From Colwellia sp. (lineage in GTDB: Bacteria > Pseudomonadota > Gammaproteobacteria > Enterobacterales > Alteromonadaceae), in assembly GCA_022969175.1 (NCBI GenBank), contig JALJPB010000034.1:1-44968 (forward strand): 44,968 bases of DNA, given 5' to 3'. This document shows, piece by piece, positions 11,395-19,264 of this stretch. The notes beneath the pieces are model-generated. The model did not search any database. It worked only from the letters and a program-made list of their open reading frames with translations, and was not told where the DNA came from. Position 1 is the stretch's first letter. Every line of letters begins with the position of its first letter. Made by a program: the position numbers and the translations under genes.

Positions 11395-13137
11395 ATGAAT
11401 TCAATTGAAAAGAAAAGTTTACCCGCTTCAAGTTGGTATCTAGAACTAGCTGCTCAGGAAATCACTTTTAATCGATTCGATAATGCCGAGAGATATTTAT
11501 TAGAAGTCTTAAAAATTGATGAAACAAATATAACAGCGACTTTACAATACGGTAATTTATTAATAGAGCGAAGGCGCTTCCTAGAAGCAAGTGCATTTCT
11601 TCAAATAGCTTATTTAGCATTTCCCAGCAATTTAAATATAGCTACAGCTTATTATATGTCACTAAGGCGACAAGGGTTAATTCCTGAATGTATAGAGCTT
11701 TGCCTAGATATACTTAAAAAACATCCCAGTGATAACAATATAAAAAGTGAAATGGCCGTAGCGCTAGTTATGTCAGGTAATATTGACACCGCATTGAAAT
11801 CCAAAACAAATGATTTTATTCCATCACTTCGTTGGCAACAGTGGAAAATCCCAGCATTACTAGCAAATAATAAAACAAGTGAAGCATTATCAATAATAGA
11901 AGAAGTGGGTCCATTCATTTCTGAAGTTGATATTCTAGCTCTGCTAGCATTAGAAACTCTTTCTCGAAAAGATCATAAGCAATCAGTAAAATCTCTTTAT
12001 GCACAATTTTCTAAGTTAGCACCCCAAATAAATAAACCTGTATGGACAAATTTTGAATTAATGCGCTACTGTGATATCCATGAAAATATTAATGTTTTTG
12101 ACAATAAATCAGAAACATCATTAGCTCTTAACCCCGTACCCTACTGTCCTAGAGCAACCGGCACTAGTCATATCCATTATGATTTACAAGTAATAAAAGA
12201 AAAATCACATTATAATCAGCCTATCATTAATGCCGAATGTTTAGAAAAAAACATCAATGACTTTCGAATTCTATGTCGTGAATTAATAGACGATGGCTGT
12301 TTCGATCTATTTAAAAGCAATATGAAATTAATGAAAGATAGGTACGCACCTGAGAAAGATAGCTTTATACAGGTTATGTCTACTGGTCGTTGTGGTACTT
12401 TGGCACTATATGAGTTTTTTAAAAAATCTAAACGAATAATTCCTTATCACACCATGCAGTGGCAATTAATTCCTCCTGATCGAAATCATATACTCTATCG
12501 CATAATTTCTGGAAATTTTGATAAATGCATCATTTCTAAAATTCTGACAGCATATTTAACAAATAGAGTTGCAGAAATCTGTTATGCATATCAAAGAAAT
12601 TGCACTCCGGTTATTATTAATCACTGGGATACCGTATTTGCATCTTTCTTAGCGGAGCTATTTCCAGATAGTAAATTTCTCCATATTTGGCGAGATGATA
12701 AGAAAGTATTCCAATCTATTTATGGTAAAAATCAATTTCAAAATGAACAATTAAGACATTGTTATTTTGATGATAGTTTCTCCGATGGCGCGTTCAATTG
12801 TTTTTTTGATTCAAGTCTTAGTATGCAGCAGCAAATTTCATGGTATTTATATATAACACGAGAATATTCTTACGCATTTAAGAAAACACTTCCGAAAAAT
12901 AGAATGATTTCATTACGAAGTGAAGAGTTTTTTAACTGTGAAATTGAAAGTTTTAATAAAATTAAATCTATTGTCCCAATCAATGATCTAGACGAAGATG
13001 ATTTTCTCTCATCTTTTTCAAAACCCGTGAATCAAAAAACAGAAAAAGTTCAAATAAATAAAAATAATCTACATGAAAAATCATGTGACATTGATATACT
13101 AATTAAACAGTTACAACAACATGGCAAGTTTGTTTAG
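11395..13137 (+). CDS. TPR protein fused to a sulfotransferase-like domain
   Basis: 580 residues. Residues 15-210 are helical repeats of TPR type (ERYLLEVLKIDETNITATLQ; LEASAFLQIAYLAFPSN). From 323 a sulfotransferase-like domain starts: IQVMSTGRCGTLALYEFF carries STGRCGT (329-335), the likely PAPS 5'-phosphosulfate loop, and LHIWRDDKKVFQS (429-441) has an Arg/Asp pattern like the 3'-phosphate-binding region. No signal peptide is seen, so it should be cytoplasmic. It could sulfate the glycan or flagellin, with the TPR part docking the target. No clear ribosome site precedes the ATG. The domain match is by motif; a different P-loop transferase is possible. Confidence 0.65.
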   Translation: MNSIEKKSLPASSWYLELAAQEITFNRFDNAERYLLEVLKIDETNITATLQYGNLLIERRRFLEASAFLQIAYLAFPSNLNIATAYYMSLRRQGLIPECIELCLDILKKHPSDNNIKSEMAVALVMSGNIDTALKSKTNDFIPSLRWQQWKIPALLANNKTSEALSIIEEVGPFISEVDILALLALETLSRKDHKQSVKSLYAQFSKLAPQINKPVWTNFELMRYCDIHENINVFDNKSETSLALNPVPYCPRATGTSHIHYDLQVIKEKSHYNQPIINAECLEKNINDFRILCRELIDDGCFDLFKSNMKLMKDRYAPEKDSFIQVMSTGRCGTLALYEFFKKSKRIIPYHTMQWQLIPPDRNHILYRIISGNFDKCIISKILTAYLTNRVAEICYAYQRNCTPVIINHWDTVFASFLAELFPDSKFLHIWRDDKKVFQSIYGKNQFQNEQLRHCYFDDSFSDGAFNCFFDSSLSMQQQISWYLYITREYSYAFKKTLPKNRMISLRSEEFFNCEIESFNKIKSIVPINDLDEDDFLSSFSKPVNQKTEKVQINKNNLHEKSCDIDILIKQLQQHGKFV

Positions 13138-13182
13138 CAATTAGATAATAGCCACCTTAAACAGTGTATGAACGAGAGTAAT

Positions 13183-14373
13183 ATGAAAAAATGTACAGCT
13201 TGTAATCTACCAGAAACCTATGAAACTATAGAATTTGATGACAAGGGTGTTTGTAATATATGTCGTCAAAAAACATTCAAAGACAATAAAATTAACTGGA
13301 AGAAACGTGCTGATATGTTAGGTGAACTAATTGAACAGCATAGAGGAAAATACGAGTATGACTGTATTCTGCCCTTTTCCGGAGGTAAAGACTCAACCTT
13401 TACATTGTTATATCTAATTAAACATTACAAAATCAGACCATTAGTTGTTCAATTTAATCATGGTTTTATGCGTGACACTTTACTAGAAAACAATATTCGA
13501 ACCTTTAAAAAGTTGGGGGTCGATGTCATATCTTTCACTCCAAATTGGAAGTTGGTTAAACGCTTAATGCTAGAGGCTTTAATTCGTAAAGGTGATTTTT
13601 GTTGGCACTGCCATACCGGAATATTTTCTTATCCAATGCATATAGCATTAAAGTACAAGGTCCCTCTCGTTTTTTGGGGTGAACCTTCCTCTGAATATAC
13701 TGCCTATTATGATTATGAAGATAATGAAATAGAACAAGTAGATGAAACTAGGTTTAATCGTTTTATCAACTTAGGTATTACAGCCCCAGATATGCATGAC
13801 ATGATCAAAGATGATTATGAGTGCGACCCTAGGGAGCTAACGCCTTACACATATCCTAATCTTAGAGATTTAAAGAAATTGAAATATCAATCGGTTTGTT
13901 TGGGTTCTTATATACCATGGGATGTAAAAGAGAATACTAAACTTATTCAAGATGAATTAGGCTGGCGTGGCGACCAAGTTGAGGGTATGCCTTGGGGAGA
14001 ATATTCCTATGAGAAAATTGAATGCTCAATGCAAGGCATGCGTGATTACATTAAATATTTAAAAAGAGGCTATAGCAGAGTTAGTCAAATGACTGCTTTA
14101 GATTTACGGAATGGTCGAATTGCTAAAGAATATGCAGATAAACTTATTGCAGATTATGAAGGTAAAAAACCACCATCATTAACTTTATTTCTAGAGTACT
14201 TAGGATTAAGTGAGGATGAATTTAATCAAATTGTTGCCAAAACGGTTGTGCCACCATTTGAGCCAGATTTTGACGGTATGTCTTTTGCCCCCAAAACCCA
14301 AGATTTTGATCGGTGGTATCGAGAAGATGAACAAGATAGAGGCATCATTTTTAAAAGCAATATTTTAGAATAA
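13183..14373 (+). CDS. pseA: N-acetyl sugar amidotransferase (PseA/WbpG family)
   Basis: 396 residues from the ATG at 13183, preferred over the ATG at 13168 because GAGAG lies just before it. A zinc-ribbon-like pair CTAC (4-7) and CNIC (24-27) is followed by the ATP-pyrophosphatase PP-loop SGGKDS at 66-71 and GDFCWHCHTG. In this family (PseA of Campylobacter, WbpG of Pseudomonas) the enzyme adenylates an N-acetyl group and replaces its oxygen with ammonia, giving an acetamidino group. HisH- and HisF-like partners follow directly, as in the wbpG-hisH-hisF arrangement. The target on this Pse sugar is inferred. The gene starts 46 bases after the sulfotransferase stop. Confidence 0.9.
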   Translation: MKKCTACNLPETYETIEFDDKGVCNICRQKTFKDNKINWKKRADMLGELIEQHRGKYEYDCILPFSGGKDSTFTLLYLIKHYKIRPLVVQFNHGFMRDTLLENNIRTFKKLGVDVISFTPNWKLVKRLMLEALIRKGDFCWHCHTGIFSYPMHIALKYKVPLVFWGEPSSEYTAYYDYEDNEIEQVDETRFNRFINLGITAPDMHDMIKDDYECDPRELTPYTYPNLRDLKKLKYQSVCLGSYIPWDVKENTKLIQDELGWRGDQVEGMPWGEYSYEKIECSMQGMRDYIKYLKRGYSRVSQMTALDLRNGRIAKEYADKLIADYEGKKPPSLTLFLEYLGLSEDEFNQIVAKTVVPPFEPDFDGMSFAPKTQDFDRWYREDEQDRGIIFKSNILE

Positions 14374-14375
14374 CT

Positions 14376-14993
14376 ATGATAGGAATATTAAATATTGGCG
14401 TTGGTAATGTCCAATCGGTTTATAATGCTATTTATGAAAATGGTTTCGATCCTGTATTTGTGAACTCCCCTGACGAAATAAAAGATTTAAGTCATTTAAT
14501 TTTACCAGGAGTAGGGAATTTTAGTGCTGTGATGGCAAATTTAAATAAGCTTAATTTTGTTAATCCCATCAAAAACTTCTCTGCCGAAAATAAACCAATG
14601 CTAGGGATTTGTTTAGGTATGCAGTTGCTCGCTAGTTACTCCGAAGAAGGAAACAAAACCAGTGGATTAAATATTATTCCTGCAACAGTCTCTAAAATTG
14701 ACAATACTCAGCAGTTAAGAGTTCCACATGTAGGCTGGAATGAAGTGAATTGTACACAAAAGCATCCTATTTTTATAAACATAAAAGATCAAAGAGATTT
14801 TTACTTTGTCCATAGTTACCATATGCAATGTAATAATCGAGAGAATGTAATCGCTACAACTCATTATGGCACGGAATTAACCTGCGCTGTAGCCTATAAA
14901 AATGTAGTTGGGGTGCAATTTCATCCAGAAAAAAGTCAAAAAAATGGCATGCAATTATTAGAAAATTTCTGTAATTGGGATGGGCAATGTTAA
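14376..14993 (+). CDS. HisH-like glutaminase subunit for amidine formation
   Basis: A 205-residue class I glutamine amidotransferase. The nucleophile is C79 in GICLGMQLL and the His/Glu pair is H183/E185 in QFHPEKS, so the triad is complete. It would release ammonia from glutamine. It begins two bases after the pseA stop and overlaps the HisF-like gene by seven bases (CAATGTTAA). No histidine genes are nearby, so it is the dedicated partner of the sugar amidotransferase and not the histidine-pathway HisH. The relation is known for WbpG/HisH2/HisF2. Confidence 0.92.
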   Translation: MIGILNIGVGNVQSVYNAIYENGFDPVFVNSPDEIKDLSHLILPGVGNFSAVMANLNKLNFVNPIKNFSAENKPMLGICLGMQLLASYSEEGNKTSGLNIIPATVSKIDNTQQLRVPHVGWNEVNCTQKHPIFINIKDQRDFYFVHSYHMQCNNRENVIATTHYGTELTCAVAYKNVVGVQFHPEKSQKNGMQLLENFCNWDGQC

Positions 14994-15748
14994 AAAAAAG
15001 AATTATTCCATTAATGTTATTGCTGGATGGCCGATTAGTCAAAACAATACAATTTGATTCTTGGCGAAATGTTGGAGATCCAATTCAAAGCGCAGGTGTA
15101 TACAATTCTCAATATACAGATGAATTAGTACTATTAAATATCGCTCGTGATAAGAGAAGTATTGAACAATTAGCAGCATTAATACCTGAAATAGCAAAAG
15201 TTAGTTTTATGCCATTATCCGTAGGAGGAGGTATAAATTCATTAGCTGATGCAGCTTATCTTATTAATCAGGGTGCCGATAAGATAATCATTAACTCCTT
15301 AGCTTATGATCAACCAGAGATAATCACTAAAATTTCCCAAGAATTTGGATGTCAGGCGGTTATTGTCAGTATTGATATAAAAGAAGATGATAATGGAAAA
15401 TTCCTTCTTTATTCACATTGTGGCCAAGAGTTGGAAGGGACTACATTGCTTAACCATATAAAGCAATGTGAAGACGCTGGTGCAGGAGAATTTATGATCC
15501 AATCAATTGACCATGATGGCATGATGGAGGGCTATAACATTCGTCTTTTAGAGTATGTTATGAATAATACCAACATTCCGGTTATCGGTTGTGGTGGTTC
15601 AGGTAACTATCAGCACTTAAAAGATGCTTTTGTAAAGACAGAAATAAGTGCTCTAGGTTGTGGTAGTTTATTCAATTTTTCAGATAGTAATCCTATTAGA
15701 GCAAAAAATTATTTAACAAACTATGGTTTGGCATTTAAAAAGGTATAG
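14987..15748 (+). CDS. HisF-like barrel lacking the first catalytic Asp
   Basis: 253 residues from the ATG at 14987, which overlaps the HisH stop; the longer TTG reading is not needed. The (beta/alpha)8 barrel has the HisF repeats PLSVGGGI, VSIDIKE and PVIGCGGSG. In HisF the start reads IIACLDVKDGR with catalytic D11; here it is IIPLMLLLDGR, with Leu at 11. The second catalytic Asp, in VSIDIKE, is kept. The loss of D11 argues against imidazole-glycerol-phosphate cyclase activity and for a barrel that channels ammonia from the HisH subunit to the sugar amidotransferase. A two-base gap separates it from the third formyltransferase. Confidence 0.9.
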   Translation: MLKKRIIPLMLLLDGRLVKTIQFDSWRNVGDPIQSAGVYNSQYTDELVLLNIARDKRSIEQLAALIPEIAKVSFMPLSVGGGINSLADAAYLINQGADKIIINSLAYDQPEIITKISQEFGCQAVIVSIDIKEDDNGKFLLYSHCGQELEGTTLLNHIKQCEDAGAGEFMIQSIDHDGMMEGYNIRLLEYVMNNTNIPVIGCGGSGNYQHLKDAFVKTEISALGCGSLFNFSDSNPIRAKNYLTNYGLAFKKV

Positions 15749-15750
15749 CT

Positions 15751-16788
15751 TTGAGCAATAAAAACGAGATTTCATTTGGTAGCGTTAAAAATATAATCTT
15801 AATAGGTGGTGGAGATTTAATGTTTGCCAGTGCCTGTTTGTTCAAAGAGAAAAACTTCTCTGTTAATGTAATTATTGCTCCTCGACACTCTGATGAAAAA
15901 TTAACAAGCTCTGGAACTACTCTAACCCAAGAACTTAGTGCTCAAAACGTAAATTATACAATTATTGAAGATATCAATACCCTTACCAATACTGAATTAA
16001 AACAATATGTTCCGATAGAGAGCATTGCTCTTTGTTATGGTCCTGCTTGGGTATTTAAACCTCATGTCATAAATTGCTTTTCTCAAGGCATGTATAACAT
16101 CAATCCAATACCCATTCCTCATTATCTAGGTGGAGCTCATTATACTTGGCAGCTACTAAATCGAAATGTTGAAGGTGGATGTTTTTTTCAAGAAATAACA
16201 GAGGATTTAGATCAGGGCGATATTATTGATAGCCATTATTTTACTATTAACGAAAAATCTACAACTCCAAATGATTATTTTGCAGAAAATTTAATTGAAG
16301 GCATGTATTTTATCGATGATTTAGTTAATAAAATACAAAGTAATTATCTTTTTAAAAGACAAGCATATGATGATGTAAATTCTGACAGGTTGTATTTACC
16401 CCGACTGAGAACAGATAAACAAGGCTTTATCAATTGGCAATGGGATGTTGATGATATCGTCAGCTTTAGCCAAGGTTTTGATGATCCATATAAGGGTGCT
16501 TCTACTTTTATAAATGGTATTCAAATAACAATCAAAAAACTCAAAAAGAATATCATTGCACAGCCTATGCACCCGTTTGCTACAGGTTTAATTGTGCGTA
16601 AAACAAAATTGAGTATTATTGTCGCCGCACCAAAAGGTTTTATTGAAATAACAGATGTGTTCGATATGAATGAGAAAAACATTATGTCATCGTTAAGGGA
16701 AGGTATGCGTTTGTATACGCCAACAAAGATATTAGATGACGCTATGGCATACCAAGTAATACTGACGGCGAGTGGCTTTAAGGACTAA
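15751..16788 (+). CDS. Formyltransferase-like protein 3 with changed active-site His
   Basis: 345 residues from a TTG start that has AAAAGG about nine bases upstream. The N-terminal formyl_trans_N domain has YNINPIPIPHYLGGAHYTW (115-133) and EDLDQGDIID (151-160); a C-terminal domain like that of methionyl-tRNA formyltransferase follows (LPRLRTDKQGFINW). The canonical triad Asn-x-His...Asp is N116-x-N118...D154, so the catalytic His is Asn. Its layout is nearer to Fmt/ArnA than to the two short paralogs upstream. It may have lost formyl transfer, may act on another carbonyl donor, or may be a binding partner. It follows HisF with a two-base gap. Confidence 0.75.
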   Translation: MSNKNEISFGSVKNIILIGGGDLMFASACLFKEKNFSVNVIIAPRHSDEKLTSSGTTLTQELSAQNVNYTIIEDINTLTNTELKQYVPIESIALCYGPAWVFKPHVINCFSQGMYNINPIPIPHYLGGAHYTWQLLNRNVEGGCFFQEITEDLDQGDIIDSHYFTINEKSTTPNDYFAENLIEGMYFIDDLVNKIQSNYLFKRQAYDDVNSDRLYLPRLRTDKQGFINWQWDVDDIVSFSQGFDDPYKGASTFINGIQITIKKLKKNIIAQPMHPFATGLIVRKTKLSIIVAAPKGFIEITDVFDMNEKNIMSSLREGMRLYTPTKILDDAMAYQVILTASGFKD

Positions 16789-16789
16789 G

Positions 16790-18112
16790 ATGATGGTTAA
16801 TAATGCAGTATTACCTCTAGTAAAAAAACTGTTTCCTTTTTCGTATTCCATTACGGGTAAAGGAAATGACAATGCAATCGCTCAATATCTTACGGAATTA
16901 CCTTTTACTGTTCATGAATATCGTTCAGGACAAACTCTCAATGGTTGGCAAATACCTCATGCATGGCATGTAAAAAAAGCAGTTATATACCAAAATGATA
17001 AACTTATTTATGATGCGACTGAATCGCCACTAGGTGTTGGTATTTTATCCCCAAGCTTTAGTGGTTCAATGACGCTAACAGAGTTAAAGAAACATATTTT
17101 TAGTCTTGACGAATTACCCGATGCAATACCTTATCATTGGCAAAATTTATATCGACCTTTAGAAAAAGACTGGGCTATTTGTATGCCGAAAAAACTTTTG
17201 GATACTCTTAAGGAAGGTACATTCCAAATTGATATTGAAACCGAATTAACCCCCTCATCAATGAAGGTATTAGATTTTTTTCTTCCAGGGGAAAGTAATA
17301 AAACCATACTGCTTAATGGTCATAATTGCCATCCATTCCAAGCAAACGATGATTTATCTGGTTGCGCTGTTGGCATACGTGTCATGCAACAGTTAATTAA
17401 CATGAAAAAAAGACAATATAGTTATCGTTTACTTATTGCTCCCGAGTTACATGGTCCCATGTTCTGGTTAGAAAACATGGACGCGGAACAAACATCCCTA
17501 TTTAAAGGGGCTATTTTACTAAAATCTGTAGGTAACAATGCCCCTCTGCGCTTACAGCACTCTTATAGCAAGACAAATGAGCTTGATATTGCAGCCGAAA
17601 AGGCATTTGAACAACGATATAACGAATTTGAGCAAGGTGAATTTCGAGCGATCTACGGTAATGACGAAACAGTTTTTGAATCTCCTCCATATAATATTCC
17701 AACAATATCATTAACCCGTTGGCCGTTTCCTCAATATCACACAAACTTGGATACTCCCGACACCCTTAACGAAAACAAATTGCAAGATAGTGTAGAGTTA
17801 ACCTTAGATATCATTGAACAGTACGAATATAACCAAATTTATAAAATAAATTTTAAAGGTTTGGTCTGTTTGTCAGCTCATGGTTTATATAAATCTATTC
17901 CAGCTGTCAGTAACTCTGGTGTTGATTATGATTCGGTACAGGGTCGTTGGAATCTACTAATGAACTGCCTGCCACGTGAGATGGATAATGATATGTCAGT
18001 ATTTGATTTGTCTTTGAAGTACAAACTACCAGTTCAGGACGTTTTTGAGTATTTGGAACTATGGGTTATGGAAGGATTATTAACAAGGACAAACCATGAA
18101 AATATCAAGTGA
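16790..18112 (+). CDS. DUF4910/M28-like aminopeptidase-fold protein 1
   Basis: 440 residues from the ATG at 16790 (a second ATG follows at once); AAGGA lies just before it, at the end of the previous gene. The N-terminus LFPFSYSITGKGN and an inserted DUF2172-type segment precede an M28-like core with NGHNCHPFQANDDLSG, APELHG and YHTNLD, which fit a di-zinc site. About 70 C-terminal residues form a winged-helix-like tail (LSLKYKLPVQDVFEYLELW). Family members occur in surface-polysaccharide and nonulosonic loci; some are called aminopeptidases but a proven substrate is not known to me. A paralog lies at 24164-25456. Cleavage of an aminoacyl or amide group on the glycan is a guess. Confidence 0.8.
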   Translation: MMVNNAVLPLVKKLFPFSYSITGKGNDNAIAQYLTELPFTVHEYRSGQTLNGWQIPHAWHVKKAVIYQNDKLIYDATESPLGVGILSPSFSGSMTLTELKKHIFSLDELPDAIPYHWQNLYRPLEKDWAICMPKKLLDTLKEGTFQIDIETELTPSSMKVLDFFLPGESNKTILLNGHNCHPFQANDDLSGCAVGIRVMQQLINMKKRQYSYRLLIAPELHGPMFWLENMDAEQTSLFKGAILLKSVGNNAPLRLQHSYSKTNELDIAAEKAFEQRYNEFEQGEFRAIYGNDETVFESPPYNIPTISLTRWPFPQYHTNLDTPDTLNENKLQDSVELTLDIIEQYEYNQIYKINFKGLVCLSAHGLYKSIPAVSNSGVDYDSVQGRWNLLMNCLPREMDNDMSVFDLSLKYKLPVQDVFEYLELWVMEGLLTRTNHENIK

Positions 18113-18659
18113 TACAGCTCCTGATTTATATTTGCAATATATCAGCATCGATGATGCCAATAAGATCTATGTTGATTGGTTAAATGACCCACTTATAAAT
18201 CAATATCTAGAAACTCGATTTCACATCCAAAACATAAACTCCATCAGAGAGTTTATTAGCTCAATGATAGCTAACCCTAATGAACATCTGTTCACTATTA
18301 GAACAACATGTAATGAACAACATATAGGTAATATTAAAGTTGGTGGAATTAACACCACTCATAATATAGCTGACGTCAGCTTATTTATTGGTGATAAAGA
18401 CTCTTGGGGGAAGGGTTTTGCAACCAAAGCGATTCAATTAATTAGTCGCTATGCATTAGAAAATTTACAGCTGAGAAAATTATGTGCTGGTGCCTATAAG
18501 CCCAATATTGCAAGTACTAGAGCATTTTTAAAGGCAGGATATATAAATGATGGCTTTTTAGCTAACCATTATCTACTAAATGGCCAACCTTGTGATTTAG
18601 TACAAGTGTGTTTGTTTGAAAATAAACATACAATAATACCATCAATCATCATTTCATAA
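18096..18659 (+). CDS. RimJ/RimL-type GNAT acetyltransferase
   Basis: 187 residues, overlapping the previous gene by 17 bases, with AAGGA seven bases before the ATG. The GNAT core has ADVSLFIGDKDSWGKGFATKA, where the acetyl-CoA loop (Q/R-x-x-G-x-G/A) reads SWGKGFA, then NIASTRAFLKAGY, a typical RimJ-type C-terminal segment. It could N- or O-acetylate the sugar. It is the only GNAT in the operon, so it may stand in for PseH, though its place at the end of the operon differs from usual pseH. The last gene before the IS scraps; no clear terminator follows. Confidence 0.85.
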   Translation: MKISSDTAPDLYLQYISIDDANKIYVDWLNDPLINQYLETRFHIQNINSIREFISSMIANPNEHLFTIRTTCNEQHIGNIKVGGINTTHNIADVSLFIGDKDSWGKGFATKAIQLISRYALENLQLRKLCAGAYKPNIASTRAFLKAGYINDGFLANHYLLNGQPCDLVQVCLFENKHTIIPSIIIS

Positions 18660-18679
18660 ACTAATAATACTCTTATACG

Positions 18680-19095
18680 ACAGGGCAAACGGGCTTGACT
18701 TAATCGATTTGTATATAATTTAAGCAAACAGTTTTGATCATTTGACCGATCATTCTAACCATGGCATAAAATGGTCTTTGCTTGGAATAATCATAACAGA
18801 GACAACTATCAGTAAAGCTTTTGGTGACCTAACAGCCCCTAGAGTACAACGCCGTATTCGCCATCCGTTAGTAAATATATTGACGATATCTATTTGCGCT
18901 ATCATCTGTAGTTGTGACGATTTTTACTCTATTGAAGAATATGGTCAGTCTAAAATAAAGTGGTTTGATAGTTTCTTAGATTTAAACATGGTATACCAAG
19001 CCATGATACCTTGGCTTATGTGTTAAATCGTGTAAAACTAAAAGAATTCGCTCAGTGGGTTAGTCAATTAGGTGATTTAAAAGTAAGCGATCATT
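18680..19095 (+). pseudogene. Remnant of an ISAs1-family insertion sequence (transposase N-terminus, frameshifted)
   Basis: The reading frame from 18742 gives FGDLTAPRVQRRIRHPLVNIL and IEEYGQSKIKWFDSFLDL, the N-terminal DDE_Tnp_1-associated region of ISAs1 transposases. At about 18985 the frame shifts: HGIPSHDTLAYVLNRV and EFAQWVSQL continue in another frame. The DDE catalytic part is missing. CAGGGCAAACGGGC at 18680 could be the left end, as ISAs1 elements begin with CAGGG, but no matching right end was found. Dead element. Confidence 0.85.
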
Positions 19096-19115
19096 TTGGG
19101 GTTAGACCATCCCAT

Positions 19116-19233
19116 TCAAGCAAAATCTGACGTTAAAAAATTTTCAACGAATTTCTCTTTCCAAACTCTTGGCGTAAGAACTTCAACTTTTGACGCAGGA
19201 TGCATGCTTACCCGTTGCAATACATCAACAAGT
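19116..19233 (-). pseudogene. C-terminal scrap of a transposase, probably IS66 family
   Basis: On the minus strand an open stretch ends at a TGA (19118-19116) and reads LVDVLQRVSMHPASKV, then LTPRVWKEKFVENFLTSD. This resembles the extreme C-terminus of IS66-type transposases as I recall them (LTPR-x-WK-x-x-FA-x-NPLRSDL). Nothing recognisable lies upstream of it on that strand. It sits between the ISAs1 remnant and the FAD oxidoreductase gene. Confidence 0.45.
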
Positions 19234-19264
19234 CTTCAATATCAGTAGTTTTTGTTTAACATGA

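Noticed and set aside
14376..15748. Histidine biosynthesis genes hisH and hisF
   Set aside because: No other his genes are present, they follow a PseA-type amidotransferase, and the HisF-like protein lacks the first catalytic Asp.
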